A stretch of 64,000 nt of DNA from Eubacterium sp. (GTDB taxonomy: Bacteria; Bacillota; Clostridia; Lachnospirales; Lachnospiraceae), in assembly GCA_024690665.1 (NCBI GenBank), contig JAILOU010000032.1:98715-162714 (forward strand). The letters run 5' to 3'. Below the pieces are notes generated by a model. The model was not told the DNA's origin, did no database searches, and worked only from the letters and a program-made list of their open reading frames with translations. Both the position numbers and the translations under genes were made by a program. Of the stretch, positions 1 through 9,106 are shown in pieces. Every line of letters begins with the position of its first letter. The first letter of the stretch is position 1.

Positions 1-398
1 GTGTCAGCAGTGACAAATGGAATGCCGGCCGTGTGTGCACTTTCCACAGCGGAACTAACACCGGAAGAGTCGTTGGCGGTTAGGATGAGAGCATCTACGC
101 CTGAAGAAATCAAATCTTCGCATTTGGTAATCTGACCTTCTACATCAGTTTCCGTTGTAGTGTTATCAATCTTGATATTGATTCCAAGTTCTTCGGCTGC
201 AAGAGTTGCACCGTAAGCAATATCCTGGAAATGTGCGTTGGTAGCAGTTTTGAGAACCATACCAATCGTAATGTCACTTTTCGAGCTTTGAGAATCATCA
301 GAAGCTGATCCCTCAGAACTCTCCCCACTTGATGTGCAGGCAGTCATCGATAGAATTACGGCACCTGCAAGAACACCTGCTAAAACTTTCTTTTTCAT
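1..398 (-). CDS. Sugar-type ABC transporter substrate-binding lipoprotein (partial, 3' end beyond window)
   Basis: The reading frame is open from an ATG at 396-398 down to the window edge, giving about 132 residues without a stop. The start has a GGAGG ribosome binding site upstream on the minus strand. The N-terminus is a lipoprotein signal: two to three Lys, a hydrophobic stretch, then the lipobox SMTAC with Cys21. A Ser/Asp-rich linker follows, then a type I periplasmic binding fold in the RbsB style (ITIGMVLKTATNAHFQDI, later DALILTANDSSG and GIPFVTAD). The protein should be anchored outside the membrane and deliver a sugar or a related ligand to an ABC importer whose other genes would lie to the left of the window. 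The ligand cannot be told. It is transcribed away from the division cluster. Confidence 0.85.
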   Translation of the reverse strand, partial: MKKKVLAGVLAGAVILSMTACTSSGESSEGSASDDSQSSKSDITIGMVLKTATNAHFQDIAYGATLAAEELGINIKIDNTTTETDVEGQITKCEDLISSGVDALILTANDSSGVSSAVESAHTAGIPFVTAD

Positions 399-880
399 TT
401 GAAAAACCTCCATCTTTTTCTGTGCGCTTCCTTCCCCACATATAGAAGCGATTTCTAGTTGGTAACCTTCTATCTGATTTTATTTTACAATTTATATATT
501 TTTGCAGTTATGCAAAACTGATTTGTTATCATTACAGATTTGGCATAACAAAATACTTGTGATAGCACCGTTGGAACGCGAAGTAAAGACGAAAAGTATT
601 CGCTTTGGTATACAAATATCCCTCCACCCTCCACCACCCACCACTTCACTGTCATTTGTCTTAAAAACCCCTTAAATTGGGCATTTATTCCTAGAAATGC
701 TACATCTAGTACTTGCTTTTTGAGGGGGTGTGGAGTAAAATAAGGGTAATTAGTGGTAGATTGTGGTGGCAGATGGTAGAAAGTGGTGGATAAAGTGGAA
801 AACTTAGTGGACAACTTTCACCAAGACAGACTTATCCACTCAAAACAGTCTAAATAAGCAAGGAAAAGAGGTGAAGGCAC
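399..880. other. Divergent intergenic region upstream of mraZ
   Basis: These 482 bases separate the minus-strand binding protein from mraZ. The left end carries the ribosome binding site of the minus-strand gene. A C-rich tract lies at about 620-645, and its CCACCACTT (638-646) is the inverse of AAGTGGTGG at 781-789. The right third carries AGTGG-type direct repeats (separate entry) and TTATCCACT, a DnaA-box-like word, at 832-840. A minus-strand open frame covers 485-814, but it has no ribosome binding site and an odd His/Pro/Ser-rich composition, so I do not call it a gene. Confidence 0.5.
752..810 (+). promoter_or_regulatory. Direct-repeat array upstream of mraZ, candidate MraZ operator
   Basis: AGTGG-like words recur at 752-756, 762-766 (TGTGG), 772-776 (GATGG) and 782-786, a 10-bp step. 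Then AAAGTGG at 780-786, AAAGTGG at 792-798 and TTAGTGG at 804-810 repeat with a 12-bp step. Known MraZ proteins bind short G-rich direct repeats upstream of their own gene (TGGG repeats in E. coli, AAAGTGT/G repeats in Mycoplasma). The match to AAAGTGG and the position support autoregulation of the division cluster. The operator assignment is an inference. Confidence 0.55.
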
Positions 881-1312
881 ATGTTCATGGGTGAATACAA
901 TCATACGATTGATGCAAAAGGCAGATTGATCGTACCGGCGAAGTTCCGTGAGGCACTTGGCGATGAGTTTGTAGTAACAAAAGGACTCGACGGATGTTTG
1001 TTTGTATATACCAATGAAGAATGGGCCAACATCGAAGCGAAGTTTAGAGAGATACCACTGACCACAAAAGATGCAAGAAAGTTTATGAGATTCTTCTTTG
1101 CCAGTGCAGCAAGCTGCGAGATTGACAAACAGGGAAGAATTTTGATTCCATCCGTGCTTAGAGAGTATGCATGCTTAGAAAAAGATGTTGTATCTGTCGG
1201 AGTACTCAGCCGAATTGAAATCTGGAGCAAGAGTAAATGGACTGAAGAAGGCGAGTTTGACGATATGGATGACATTGCAGAGCATATGGCAGAGCTTGGA
1301 CTTAGCATTTAG
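881..1312 (+). CDS. mraZ: Transcriptional regulator MraZ
   Basis: 143 residues, the normal length. MraZ is a ring-forming DNA-binding protein that regulates the division and cell-wall cluster it heads. The two SpoVT/AbrB-like halves are visible, each with its DxxxR signature: DAKGR at residues 11-15 and DKQGR at 82-86. The N-terminus [15 protein letters not shown] matches the standard family start, which fixes the ATG at 881 rather than the internal ATG at 887. A GAGGTGA ribosome binding site precedes it. The gene is followed 12 bases later by rsmH, so the two are co-transcribed. AGTGG repeats just upstream are a likely binding site for the protein itself. Confidence 0.97.
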   Translation: MFMGEYNHTIDAKGRLIVPAKFREALGDEFVVTKGLDGCLFVYTNEEWANIEAKFREIPLTTKDARKFMRFFFASAASCEIDKQGRILIPSVLREYACLEKDVVSVGVLSRIEIWSKSKWTEEGEFDDMDDIAEHMAELGLSI

Positions 1313-1324
1313 GCGGAGGCGAAT

Positions 1325-2266
1325 ATGAAATTTTCACATGTATCCGTATTACTGCAGGAAACCGTAGATGCGCTGCAAGTTAAAAAAGGCGGCACCTATG
1401 TAGATGGAACGTTAGGTGGAGCCGGACATTCCTTTGAGATAGCAAAGCGTCTTGAAGGGGAAGGCAGACTGATTGGAATTGATCAGGATGCAGCAGCAAT
1501 TGAAGCGGCAACGCAGAGATTAAAAGAATATGAGAATCTTGTTACGATTGTGCGAAGCAACTATGAGGCAATGCCGAGAGTAGTAAGAGAACTTGGGATT
1601 GACCAGGTGGACGGTATTATGTTGGATCTTGGTGTTTCTTCCTATCAATTGGACACACCGGAGCGCGGCTTTTCTTATATGGCAGAAGATGCAACGCTGG
1701 ATATGAGAATGGATGAGCGTATGAGCCGGACCGCAAAGGATATCGTCAACGAATATTCGGAAATGGAACTTTATCGTATCATTCGCGACTACGGCGAAGA
1801 TCGATTTGCAAAAAATATTGCCAAGCATATTGCTATGGCAAGAAAAAAAGAGGAAATCAAAACGGTAGGTCAGCTTAATGACATCATTCGCGGAGCAATT
1901 CCAATGAAGGTTCAAAAAACAGGCGGCCATCCGGCGAAGAGAACATATCAGGCAATTCGAATTGAACTGAATCGAGAGCTGGAAGTTTTGACAGAAACAC
2001 TTGATGACATGATTGAACTTTTAAGCCCGGGTGGAAGACTTGCTATTATCACCTTTCATTCTTTAGAAGATCGTATCGTCAAGTCGAATTTTAAGAAAAA
2101 TGAGAATCCTTGTACCTGTCCGCCGGACTTTCCGGTCTGTGTATGTGGGAACAAGTCAAAGGGAAAAGTGATTACCCGAAAGCCGATTCTTCCAAGCGAA
2201 GAAGAACTAGAACATAATTCCAGATCAAAAAGTGCCAAGCTTAGGGTATTTGAAAAGTGTAAATAA
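1325..2266 (+). CDS. rsmH: 16S rRNA (cytosine1402-N4)-methyltransferase RsmH
   Basis: 313 residues, full length. RsmH (MraW) uses S-adenosylmethionine to methylate N4 of C1402 in 16S rRNA, near the ribosomal P site. The AdoMet-binding signature [10 protein letters not shown] is at residues 27-36, followed by acidic motif GIDQD. The central [10 protein letters not shown] and the C-terminal [19 protein letters not shown] are family landmarks. The C-terminus carries Cys residues in [15 protein letters not shown], common in Firmicutes members. The start has a GGCGGAGG ribosome binding site. It lies second in the division operon as in most Firmicutes. Confidence 0.97.
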   Translation: MKFSHVSVLLQETVDALQVKKGGTYVDGTLGGAGHSFEIAKRLEGEGRLIGIDQDAAAIEAATQRLKEYENLVTIVRSNYEAMPRVVRELGIDQVDGIMLDLGVSSYQLDTPERGFSYMAEDATLDMRMDERMSRTAKDIVNEYSEMELYRIIRDYGEDRFAKNIAKHIAMARKKEEIKTVGQLNDIIRGAIPMKVQKTGGHPAKRTYQAIRIELNRELEVLTETLDDMIELLSPGGRLAIITFHSLEDRIVKSNFKKNENPCTCPPDFPVCVCGNKSKGKVITRKPILPSEEELEHNSRSKSAKLRVFEKCK

Positions 2267-2292
2267 ACCGAAAATCATAAGGAGTAGGACAC

Positions 2293-2745
2293 ATGGCAAA
2301 CACAAAAAGCTATTATTATATAGAAGGAAATACAGTTCGGGAAGTTCTTCCGGAACAAGCGCCGATTGAAAGAGAACGTCGAAGACGGCACATTGATCAG
2401 CAGACAAGACGCAACAGACAAAGAGCGAAGTCGTTATCGGCCGGAACCGTAGCGTTTATGACGGGCGCTTTGGTTGCACTGGGACTTGTTGCTGCAGTGT
2501 ACCTTCACCTGCAGGCGGATGTGAGGGAGTTAAAGTCTAACAACGTAACGATGCAAAATGAACTGATTTCCATGCAGGATGCGAATGATGCATACGAAAA
2601 AGAAATTGAAACAAGTGTATCGCTTACAGACATTAAGAAAAAAGCAATCAAGGAACTGGGAATGCAATATCCATCCGCAGACCAGATTGTATACTATAAT
2701 GTAGAATCTAAGGATTATATGCAGCAATACGCTGACATTCCGTAA
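2293..2745 (+). CDS. ftsL: FtsL/DivIC-like cell division protein
   Basis: 150 residues with the usual FtsL architecture: a long basic cytoplasmic N-terminus (about residues 1-50, rich in Arg), one membrane segment (about 52-72), and a short extracellular coiled coil (about 73-120). FtsL-type proteins form a bridge with DivIC and DivIB in the septal complex and activate FtsW/FtsI. Sequence conservation in this family is weak, so the name rests mainly on topology and on its place between rsmH and ftsI. A GGAG ribosome binding site precedes the ATG. The Tyr-rich N-terminus (SYYYIEG) is a feature I cannot explain. Confidence 0.85.
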   Translation: MANTKSYYYIEGNTVREVLPEQAPIERERRRRHIDQQTRRNRQRAKSLSAGTVAFMTGALVALGLVAAVYLHLQADVRELKSNNVTMQNELISMQDANDAYEKEIETSVSLTDIKKKAIKELGMQYPSADQIVYYNVESKDYMQQYADIP

Positions 2746-2764
2746 AGAATATAGAAGCTGATAT

Positions 2765-2797
2765 GTGCATGCCCGAATGGTAATTTTGGGTATGCAC
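2765..2797 (+). other. Hairpin between ftsL and ftsI
   Basis: GTGCATGCCC at 2765-2774 pairs with GGGTATGCAC at 2788-2797, ten pairs including one G-U. It is followed by TCGTTTCATTT, a weak T-rich tail. It sits in the 103-base gap between ftsL and ftsI, the largest gap inside the cluster before ftsZ. It could be a partial terminator or an mRNA processing site that adjusts expression within the operon. Confidence 0.4.
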
Positions 2798-2848
2798 TCG
2801 TTTCATTTATGGAAACATGTATGAAATACGTGGGAGAGCAAATAGTTT

Positions 2849-4681
2849 ATGCGAAGACGAAGAAGAAAGATACCAATCAAATTCTTGTTTCGAATGAAAC
2901 GCAAGATGATGATTGCATTTTTGGTCATCGTGGTGTTACTCATCTGTCTGATTGGACGAATTTTGTTCATTCAGTTCGTAAATGGAGATAAATACACGAA
3001 GATCGTTCTTGCGCAGCAAGATTACACCAACACAACAATTCCATATCGAAGGGGTGATATTACCGATCGAAAGGGAACACTTCTTGCAACAAGTACGCAG
3101 GTATACAATATCGTTCTTGACTGCAAGGTGGTGAACGCTGATGAAGATGATATTGAACCGACGATACAGGCACTTGCAAAATGCCTTGACAATTATGATG
3201 AGTCGGATATTCGTTCCATCCTGACAGATTATTCAACCAGTCAGTATTATGTGCTTGAGAAAAAGCAGACGAGAGAAGAGATTGAAGAACTGCAGGAAAT
3301 CATTGATGATGATGAAAATTATCCGAATGTCAGTGGAATCTGGTTTGAAACAGAATACGAACGAGAGTATCCATATGATTCTCTTGCCAGCGCTGTTATC
3401 GGGTTTACAACTTCCGGTAATGAAGGCATGAGCGGACTTGAAAACTACTATAACGATGAACTCAATGGAACCGACGGGCGCCAGTATGGATATCTGGACG
3501 AGGATTCGGACTATGAAAGTACGATTGTAGAGCCGACGGATGGTAATACGCTTGTCACAACGATCGATACTAATATTCAGTCAATTGTAGAAAAGTACAT
3601 AAAAAAATTTAATAAAAAGTATGCGAACAACGCGAGAAAAGGAGACGGAAGTGAGCATACCGGTGTTATTGTAATGGACCCTGATACCGGAGAGATACTG
3701 GCGATGGCCAATTATCCGAATTATGACTTAAATGATCCCTGGGATCTTAGTTCTTTATATTCAGACAGTAAAATTGAGAAGATGGATGAGGATGAAGAAC
3801 TTGACGCATTAAACGAATTGTGGCAGAATTTCTGCATTACGTATACATATGAACCTGGATCGACAATCAAGCCATTTACGGTTGCGACCGGATTGGATAC
3901 CGGAACTTTATCCGGCAATGAGACCTATGTCTGCAACGGAGGACAACAAGTCGGGGATCATTACATTCACTGCGTGAATCGAAGCGGACATGGAACGCTT
4001 ACCATAGAAGAAGCCCTGATGGAATCTTGCAATGATGCGCTGATGCAGATGTCATTTTCCATTGGAGCTACAAATCTGTCCAAGTACCAGAGTATCTTCG
4101 GATTTGGATCGAAGACGAATGTGGACCTGCCGGGTGAAGCCAGAACCGATACACTGGTGTATTCGGCAGATGAGATGAACAAGACAACACTTGCGACAAA
4201 CTCATTTGGTCAGAACTTTAACGTGACAATGATTCAGCTTGCAACGGGATTTTCTTCTTTGATTAACGGTGGTTATTATTACCAGCCACACGTGGTAAAA
4301 GAAATTGACCGGGCAGATGGAAGCGTGGAAGAGACCATTGATGCAACGCTTCTAAAAGAAACGATTTCCGAGGAGACATCCGAGCAGCTTAAAGAATATC
4401 TGCTTGCGGTTGTGGAAGATGGAACCGGTTCTGCGGCAGGCGTGAAAGGCTATGAGATTGGTGGTAAGACCGGTACCGCGCAGAAACTTCCTCGTGGAGA
4501 CGGAAATTATCTGGTATCGTTTATCGGTTATGCACCACAAGACGACCCGGAAGTGGTAGTATATGTAGTTGTTGATGAGCCGAATGTCGATGATCAGGCG
4601 CACAGCAGCTATGCGCAGGAGATTGCGCATAATATCTTTAAGGAAGTCCTTCCTTATATGAATATAGAAAAAGAAAAATAG
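2849..4681 (+). CDS. ftsI: Penicillin-binding protein 2-type septal transpeptidase (FtsI/PbpB)
   Basis: 610 residues. This class B penicillin-binding protein cross-links peptidoglycan at the septum together with the glycosyltransferase FtsW, encoded downstream. A basic N-terminus and one membrane segment (about 20-43) anchor it. The dimerisation domain contains the RRGDITDRKG motif near residue 67. The transpeptidase domain has all three catalytic motifs: S338TIK341, S393CN395 and K540TG542. The protein ends soon after the transpeptidase domain, without PASTA repeats, so it resembles a basic FtsI rather than SpoVD. The chosen ATG has GGGAGAG ten bases upstream. Confidence 0.95.
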   Translation: MRRRRRKIPIKFLFRMKRKMMIAFLVIVVLLICLIGRILFIQFVNGDKYTKIVLAQQDYTNTTIPYRRGDITDRKGTLLATSTQVYNIVLDCKVVNADEDDIEPTIQALAKCLDNYDESDIRSILTDYSTSQYYVLEKKQTREEIEELQEIIDDDENYPNVSGIWFETEYEREYPYDSLASAVIGFTTSGNEGMSGLENYYNDELNGTDGRQYGYLDEDSDYESTIVEPTDGNTLVTTIDTNIQSIVEKYIKKFNKKYANNARKGDGSEHTGVIVMDPDTGEILAMANYPNYDLNDPWDLSSLYSDSKIEKMDEDEELDALNELWQNFCITYTYEPGSTIKPFTVATGLDTGTLSGNETYVCNGGQQVGDHYIHCVNRSGHGTLTIEEALMESCNDALMQMSFSIGATNLSKYQSIFGFGSKTNVDLPGEARTDTLVYSADEMNKTTLATNSFGQNFNVTMIQLATGFSSLINGGYYYQPHVVKEIDRADGSVEETIDATLLKETISEETSEQLKEYLLAVVEDGTGSAAGVKGYEIGGKTGTAQKLPRGDGNYLVSFIGYAPQDDPEVVVYVVVDEPNVDDQAHSSYAQEIAHNIFKEVLPYMNIEKEK

Positions 4682-4691
4682 AGGTGTAGAA

Positions 4692-5648
4692 ATGATTTAT
4701 ACAGCATTACCATTTGTGGTAGCATTTGTAATTTGTTTGATTCTTTGTCCGATTGGAATTCCAATCTTAAGAAGATTAAAAGCGGGCAACACAGAGCGAG
4801 AAGAGTTAAAGTCTCATCAGGTGAAGAATGGAACCCCGTCGATGGGGGGGATCTTTATTCTGATTGCCGTGGTAGTAGCGTCACTTATATTTTCAAAAGG
4901 GCATTATGATACCATTCCGCAGATTCTGCTTATGGTTGGCTTTGGCGTGATTGGATTTATCGATGACTTTTTAAAGGTAGTGCTGAAACGATCGGACGGA
5001 CTTATCGCCTGGCAGAAGATGCTGCTTCAGGTAGTGGTTACGCTCGTATTTATGATTTGGTTTGTACATAACAACGGCGGAGTTCCGATGCTTCATATTC
5101 CATTTACGGGAATCTTTGTGGCGGCTCCGGTTGTCTATATGGTAGTAATGTATCTTGCGATACTTGGAACGGTTAACGGTGTAAACTTTACGGACGGTGT
5201 GGATGGACTTGCCTCAACGGTAACACTGATTGTGGCAATCTTCTTCCTGGTTGTGAAGAGAATGATGTTTGCAGATCTTGACGTGGTATCAGCCGCTGTG
5301 ATTGGTGCGCTGCTTGCGTTCTTGATTTTCAACTGTTACCCGGCCAAGGTGTTCATGGGAGATACCGGTTCACTTGCACTTGGCGGATTCGTAGCCGGAT
5401 GCGGTTATATCTTAAATGAACCGTTTGTAATGGTAATTGTAGGTCTGGTCTACTGGGCAGAAATTTTGTCCGTTATGATTCAGGTTACATATTTTAAAGC
5501 AACAAAAGGAAAACGAGTATTTCGTATGGCTCCAATCCACCATCATTTTGAACTGGGTGGCTGGTCAGAGGTAAAGGTTGTGACGGTATTCACCATCATT
5601 ACAATTTTCTTATGCGGAGCCGGTTATATGGCGTTACATATCGTGTAA
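4692..5648 (+). CDS. mraY: Phospho-N-acetylmuramoyl-pentapeptide transferase MraY
   Basis: 318 residues, about ten membrane helices. MraY transfers phospho-MurNAc-pentapeptide from UDP to undecaprenyl phosphate, making lipid I on the inner face of the membrane. Landmarks are HQVKNGTPSMGGI near residue 42, GFIDDFLKV with the catalytic aspartates near 95, NFTDGVDGLA near 168, and the MAPIHHHFELGGWSE loop near the C-terminus. The gene follows ftsI by 10 bases with the ribosome binding site GAGGTG. murE and murF, which often lie before mraY in Firmicutes, are absent here. Confidence 0.97.
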   Translation: MIYTALPFVVAFVICLILCPIGIPILRRLKAGNTEREELKSHQVKNGTPSMGGIFILIAVVVASLIFSKGHYDTIPQILLMVGFGVIGFIDDFLKVVLKRSDGLIAWQKMLLQVVVTLVFMIWFVHNNGGVPMLHIPFTGIFVAAPVVYMVVMYLAILGTVNGVNFTDGVDGLASTVTLIVAIFFLVVKRMMFADLDVVSAAVIGALLAFLIFNCYPAKVFMGDTGSLALGGFVAGCGYILNEPFVMVIVGLVYWAEILSVMIQVTYFKATKGKRVFRMAPIHHHFELGGWSEVKVVTVFTIITIFLCGAGYMALHIV

Positions 5649-5690
5649 TGTTCTTGATATTGAAAAGAATGGTAAAAGGGGAAATGTCGC

Positions 5691-7046
5691 ATGAAGGATA
5701 AAAAAGTATTAGTATACGGAAGCGGAATAAGTGGTATTGCTGCCAGTGCCTTACTTTTAAGACATGGTGCGCAAGTATTTCTTTATGATGAAAATGAGAA
5801 TAAAGTAGCTGCAGAAATTGCAGAGACGGTAAAAGGGCTTGATGAACAGCATGTTGTACTGGGTGAGCTTACCGATGCGTTTATTAAGACGCTGGATTTT
5901 GTCGTGTTAAGTCCCGGAGTACCGCTGGACAATGACAATGTTCTTCACCTCAAGCAGCAGGGCCTTCCACTTTGGGGAGAGATTGAGCTTGGATATTATT
6001 TTGAAAAGGGACGCGTACTTGCAATTACGGGAACGAATGGCAAGACGACGACGACAGCGCTTCTTGGCAAAATTATGGAAGCTGCCTGCAAGCATTCGTT
6101 TGTTGTCGGTAACATTGGAATTCCGTATACATCAATTGCGGATCAAACCCTCGATGATTCTGTAACAGTTGCAGAAATCAGTAGTTTTCAGCTTGAGACA
6201 GCGATCGATTTTAAACCACAGGTCAGTGCGGTACTTAACATAACGCCGGATCATCTGAACCGTCATCATACCATGGACAATTATATTGATGCGAAGATGG
6301 CGATTGCCAAAAATCAGACGGCATCAGAATTTATGGTTTTAAATTATGAAGATGAAGAACTTCGTAAGAGAGCGCAGCAGGTTAATGCCAGGGTTGTCTA
6401 TTTTAGTTCCAAACGTCGTCTTGAAGAAGGCGTTTATATGACCGGAGATCAGATCTTCCTTAAGATTGGGGACGACTATGAACTGATCACCAAGGTGCAG
6501 GAGCTTAAATTGATCGGTAATCACAATTATGAAAATGTAATGGCAGCAGCTGCCATGGCATATTGTGCAGGCGTTCCGGTAGAAACGATTTCGGAAGTGG
6601 TAAAGGAATTTACCGCAGTAGAACATCGCATTGAATATGTAGATACTGTAAAAGGGGTTCGTTATTATAACGATTCTAAGGGAACGAATCCGGATGCTGC
6701 AATTCAGGCAATTAAGGCAATGCAGTGGCCGACCTGTCTGATTGGCGGTGGATATGACAAGCAGTCAGAATACGAGGAATGGATTGGAAGCTTTGATGGC
6801 AAAGTGAAAAAACTTGTATTAATCGGACAGACTGCAGATAAGATTGCGAAAACAGCAGATAAGATGGGATTTAAGGATTATGAATTTGCAGAAACTTTGG
6901 AAGAAGCCGTGAAGATCTGCGCTGAAAATGCGCAGCCGGGCGATGCGGTATTACTTTCGCCGGCATGTGCGAGCTGGGGAATGTTTGATAATTATGAACA
7001 GCGCGGCGATCTATTCAAAGAGTTTGTAAAAGAAATGAAGGGGTAG
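5691..7046 (+). CDS. murD: UDP-N-acetylmuramoylalanine-D-glutamate ligase MurD
   Basis: 451 residues, full length. MurD adds D-glutamate to UDP-MurNAc-L-alanine with ATP hydrolysis in the cytoplasm. The N-terminal Rossmann-like domain starts with VLVYGSGISGIAA. The ATP-binding loop GTNGKTTT is at residues 114-121. The central domain has NITPDHLNRH, and the C-terminal domain has YNDSKGTNPDA and LLSPACASWGMFDNYEQRG, typical of MurD. A ribosome binding site AAAAGGGG precedes the ATG. It ends four bases before ftsW, so translation of the two is probably linked. Confidence 0.97.
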   Translation: MKDKKVLVYGSGISGIAASALLLRHGAQVFLYDENENKVAAEIAETVKGLDEQHVVLGELTDAFIKTLDFVVLSPGVPLDNDNVLHLKQQGLPLWGEIELGYYFEKGRVLAITGTNGKTTTTALLGKIMEAACKHSFVVGNIGIPYTSIADQTLDDSVTVAEISSFQLETAIDFKPQVSAVLNITPDHLNRHHTMDNYIDAKMAIAKNQTASEFMVLNYEDEELRKRAQQVNARVVYFSSKRRLEEGVYMTGDQIFLKIGDDYELITKVQELKLIGNHNYENVMAAAAMAYCAGVPVETISEVVKEFTAVEHRIEYVDTVKGVRYYNDSKGTNPDAAIQAIKAMQWPTCLIGGGYDKQSEYEEWIGSFDGKVKKLVLIGQTADKIAKTADKMGFKDYEFAETLEEAVKICAENAQPGDAVLLSPACASWGMFDNYEQRGDLFKEFVKEMKG

Positions 7047-7049
7047 CAG

Positions 7050-8165
7050 ATGAGTCGCCGAAAAGCAGAAGGCAGAGTTCGTACAACAAAATATTTTGAT
7101 TACACCTTACTGTTTTTGATTATATTCATGCTGGCATTTGGTCTGGTCTTACTGTATTCGACCAGCTCTTATGAAGCTATGAATAAATTTGGTGATTCTA
7201 CTTATTACCTGACGCATCAGCTTCGTAATATGTTTCTGGGTCTGATTTTGATGGTTGTTTTTATGGCGATTGATTACAGGCGATGGAAGAAACTGGTGCT
7301 TCCTGTTTATGTGTTATCGCTTTTAGCGTGCGGCGCAGTTATCTTCTTTGGAGAAGAATACAACGGTTCTAAGCGCTGGCTGGATATCGGAGGGATTCAG
7401 TTCCAGCCATCAGAGGTTGCGAAGATTGCCATTATTGTATTTATGGCACTTGTCATCAGCAGAAGACCGAATTCGCTTGGGACATTTAAGAACTACTGCA
7501 AGATGATCGCCTTTGCCGTGCCACTTGGTGGAATTGTTGCGGTCAGTAACTTAAGTACTGCGATTATCATCATGGGAATTGCGATGATTATGCTGTTCGT
7601 GGCAGGTCCGAAATCACGATACTTTATCAGTCTTATGGTAGTCGGTGCCGTTGCCGTTATTGTGATGATTTTAGCACAGGGTTATCGTTCATCCAGAATT
7701 GGGGCCTGGCTTCATCCGGAAGATTATGACAATGGTTATCAGACTTTGCAGGGATTATACGCAATCGGTTCGGGTGGGCTGTTCGGTAAGGGACTGGGCG
7801 AAAGTGTGCAAAAGCTTGGAAGTGTTCCGGAGGCGCAAAATGATATGATTTTCTCTATCATATGCGAGGAACTTGGAATCTTTGGTGCGATCTGTGTCAT
7901 TTTGCTGTTTGTTCTGATGCTTTGGCGCTTTATGTTTATTGCAAATAATGCGAAAGATTTGTTTGGCTCTATGATTGCAGTTGGCGTATTTGCGCATATT
8001 GCACTTCAGGTTATTTTAAATATCGCGGTTGTGACCAACACCATTCCTAACACCGGTATCATCCTGCCGTTTATCAGTTATGGTGGTACCTCGCTTATCT
8101 TTTTGATGGCGGAAATGGGATTGGTACTGAATGTCTCGCGAAGTATACGAATCGAGGAACGATAA
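7050..8165 (+). CDS. ftsW: Septal peptidoglycan polymerase FtsW (SEDS family)
   Basis: 371 residues with about ten membrane segments. SEDS proteins polymerise lipid II into glycan strands; FtsW does so at the septum with the partner FtsI. Visible landmarks are SSYEAMNKFGDSTYYLTHQ near residue 30, GSKRWLDIGGIQFQPSE near 107 and FISYGGTSL near 345. RodA is the alternative in the same family, but the location in the division cluster between murD and the ftsQ-type gene favours FtsW. The start has GGGG eight bases upstream, inside the end of murD. Confidence 0.95.
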   Translation: MSRRKAEGRVRTTKYFDYTLLFLIIFMLAFGLVLLYSTSSYEAMNKFGDSTYYLTHQLRNMFLGLILMVVFMAIDYRRWKKLVLPVYVLSLLACGAVIFFGEEYNGSKRWLDIGGIQFQPSEVAKIAIIVFMALVISRRPNSLGTFKNYCKMIAFAVPLGGIVAVSNLSTAIIIMGIAMIMLFVAGPKSRYFISLMVVGAVAVIVMILAQGYRSSRIGAWLHPEDYDNGYQTLQGLYAIGSGGLFGKGLGESVQKLGSVPEAQNDMIFSIICEELGIFGAICVILLFVLMLWRFMFIANNAKDLFGSMIAVGVFAHIALQVILNIAVVTNTIPNTGIILPFISYGGTSLIFLMAEMGLVLNVSRSIRIEER

Positions 8166-8168
8166 CTT

Positions 8169-8918
8169 TTGATTAAGGAAGAACGAAGACAGGTACGAAA
8201 AAGAAAAAGAATAGGGAAAATCATTCTGGTGATTGCAATTGTGCTGGGTCTTCTTGCGCTCATTGTGTGGAAGGTCTTTACCGTGAAGACGGTTGAGGTT
8301 ACCGGCAATGAATTATATTCGGATACCCAGATTTCCGAAAGTGTGTTAAATGACAAATACTCCTGGAATACTTTATATGTTTTTTTCAAATATAAGTTAA
8401 CGGATACGGAAGCAATTCCATTTGTCGACAGTATGGAAATCAGCATGAAGATTCCACACACGATACAAATAGAAGTTTACGAAAAAGGATTGCTCGGCTA
8501 TGTGACGCTTGAGTCGGAACAAGAGCAGTATGTTTATTTTGACAAAGATGGACTTGTCGTGGAAATTTCCAAAAGAGTCATTGATGATGTTCCGGAGATT
8601 ACCGGTTTGTCGATTGACAAGGTAACAGAGAATGAAACCTTGCCGGTTAACAATTCTCTTTTGAAAGATCTTCTTAATCTGACCCAGACTTTGAAAAAAT
8701 ATTCCATTACTCCGACGAAAATTAAGTGTACAGATGGCGGAGAATTTGTTTTGAAAATTGACAAGATAAAGGTTAACTTTGGGGGTGCAGACGATCTTGA
8801 AGACAAGATATTGCGGCTAAGTGAAATTCTACCAAAACTTGACGGCCAAAAGGGAACGCTCCATTTGGAAAATTATTCGGATCAGACGACCGATATAGTG
8901 TTTGAAAAATCAGAATAA
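8169..8918 (+). CDS. divIB: DivIB/FtsQ-type cell division protein
   Basis: 249 residues. It has a short, very basic cytoplasmic N-terminus (EERRQVRKRKRIGK), one membrane segment at about 18-37, then the POTRA domain beginning VKTVEVTGNELYSDTQI and a beta domain. DivIB/FtsQ links FtsL and DivIC to the septal synthase. The start codon is TTG at 8169, three bases after the ftsW stop; a GAGG lies about 12 bases upstream in the ftsW end. No better in-frame start precedes the membrane segment. Sequence identity in this family is low, so context matters. Confidence 0.9.
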   Translation: MIKEERRQVRKRKRIGKIILVIAIVLGLLALIVWKVFTVKTVEVTGNELYSDTQISESVLNDKYSWNTLYVFFKYKLTDTEAIPFVDSMEISMKIPHTIQIEVYEKGLLGYVTLESEQEQYVYFDKDGLVVEISKRVIDDVPEITGLSIDKVTENETLPVNNSLLKDLLNLTQTLKKYSITPTKIKCTDGGEFVLKIDKIKVNFGGADDLEDKILRLSEILPKLDGQKGTLHLENYSDQTTDIVFEKSE

Positions 8919-8955
8919 AGGTTGACAATTCGAATTGTGGAAAAAGGTCGAAATG

Positions 8956-8986
8956 GGCAAATTTACAGTTGATAAATTTGCCTTTT
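8956..8986 (+). terminator. Intrinsic terminator before ftsZ
   Basis: GGCAAATTTA (8956-8965) and TAAATTTGCC (8973-8982) form a perfect 10-bp stem with a 7-base loop, followed by TTTTC. It should end much of the transcription coming from the mraZ-divIB genes, leaving ftsZ mostly to its own promoter. Confidence 0.8.
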
Positions 8987-8997
8987 CATTATATTAT
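8969..8997 (+). promoter_or_regulatory. Promoter for ftsZ
   Basis: TTGATA at 8969-8974 and TATTAT at 8992-8997 are separated by 17 bases, a good sigma-A-type promoter. It overlaps the right arm of the terminator and gives ftsZ separate expression. The leader to the GTG start is about 100 bases and contains GTGTCAGGACAC, a short palindrome at 9014-9025. Confidence 0.6.
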
Positions 8998-9106
8998 AGA
9001 GAAGTGTAAAAAAGTGTCAGGACACGTTAACTAATGGGATGCAGGGGTTAACAATAGGCGTGAAATGGCATAAAAATAGATAGTGTGAACGTAGGAGGGA
9101 ATATCC

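Noticed and set aside
485..814. 109-codon open frame on the minus strand upstream of mraZ
   Set aside because: It has no ribosome binding site, an implausible composition, and covers the AGTGG repeats of the putative MraZ operator.
832..840. DnaA-box-like TTATCCACT as evidence of a replication origin
   Set aside because: It is a single imperfect box without dnaA, dnaN or an AT-rich unwinding region nearby.
9014..9025. GTGTCAGGACAC palindrome upstream of ftsZ as a third copy of the structured repeat (which contains CCTGACAC)
   Set aside because: Only a few bases match; none of the flanking conserved words or hairpins are present.
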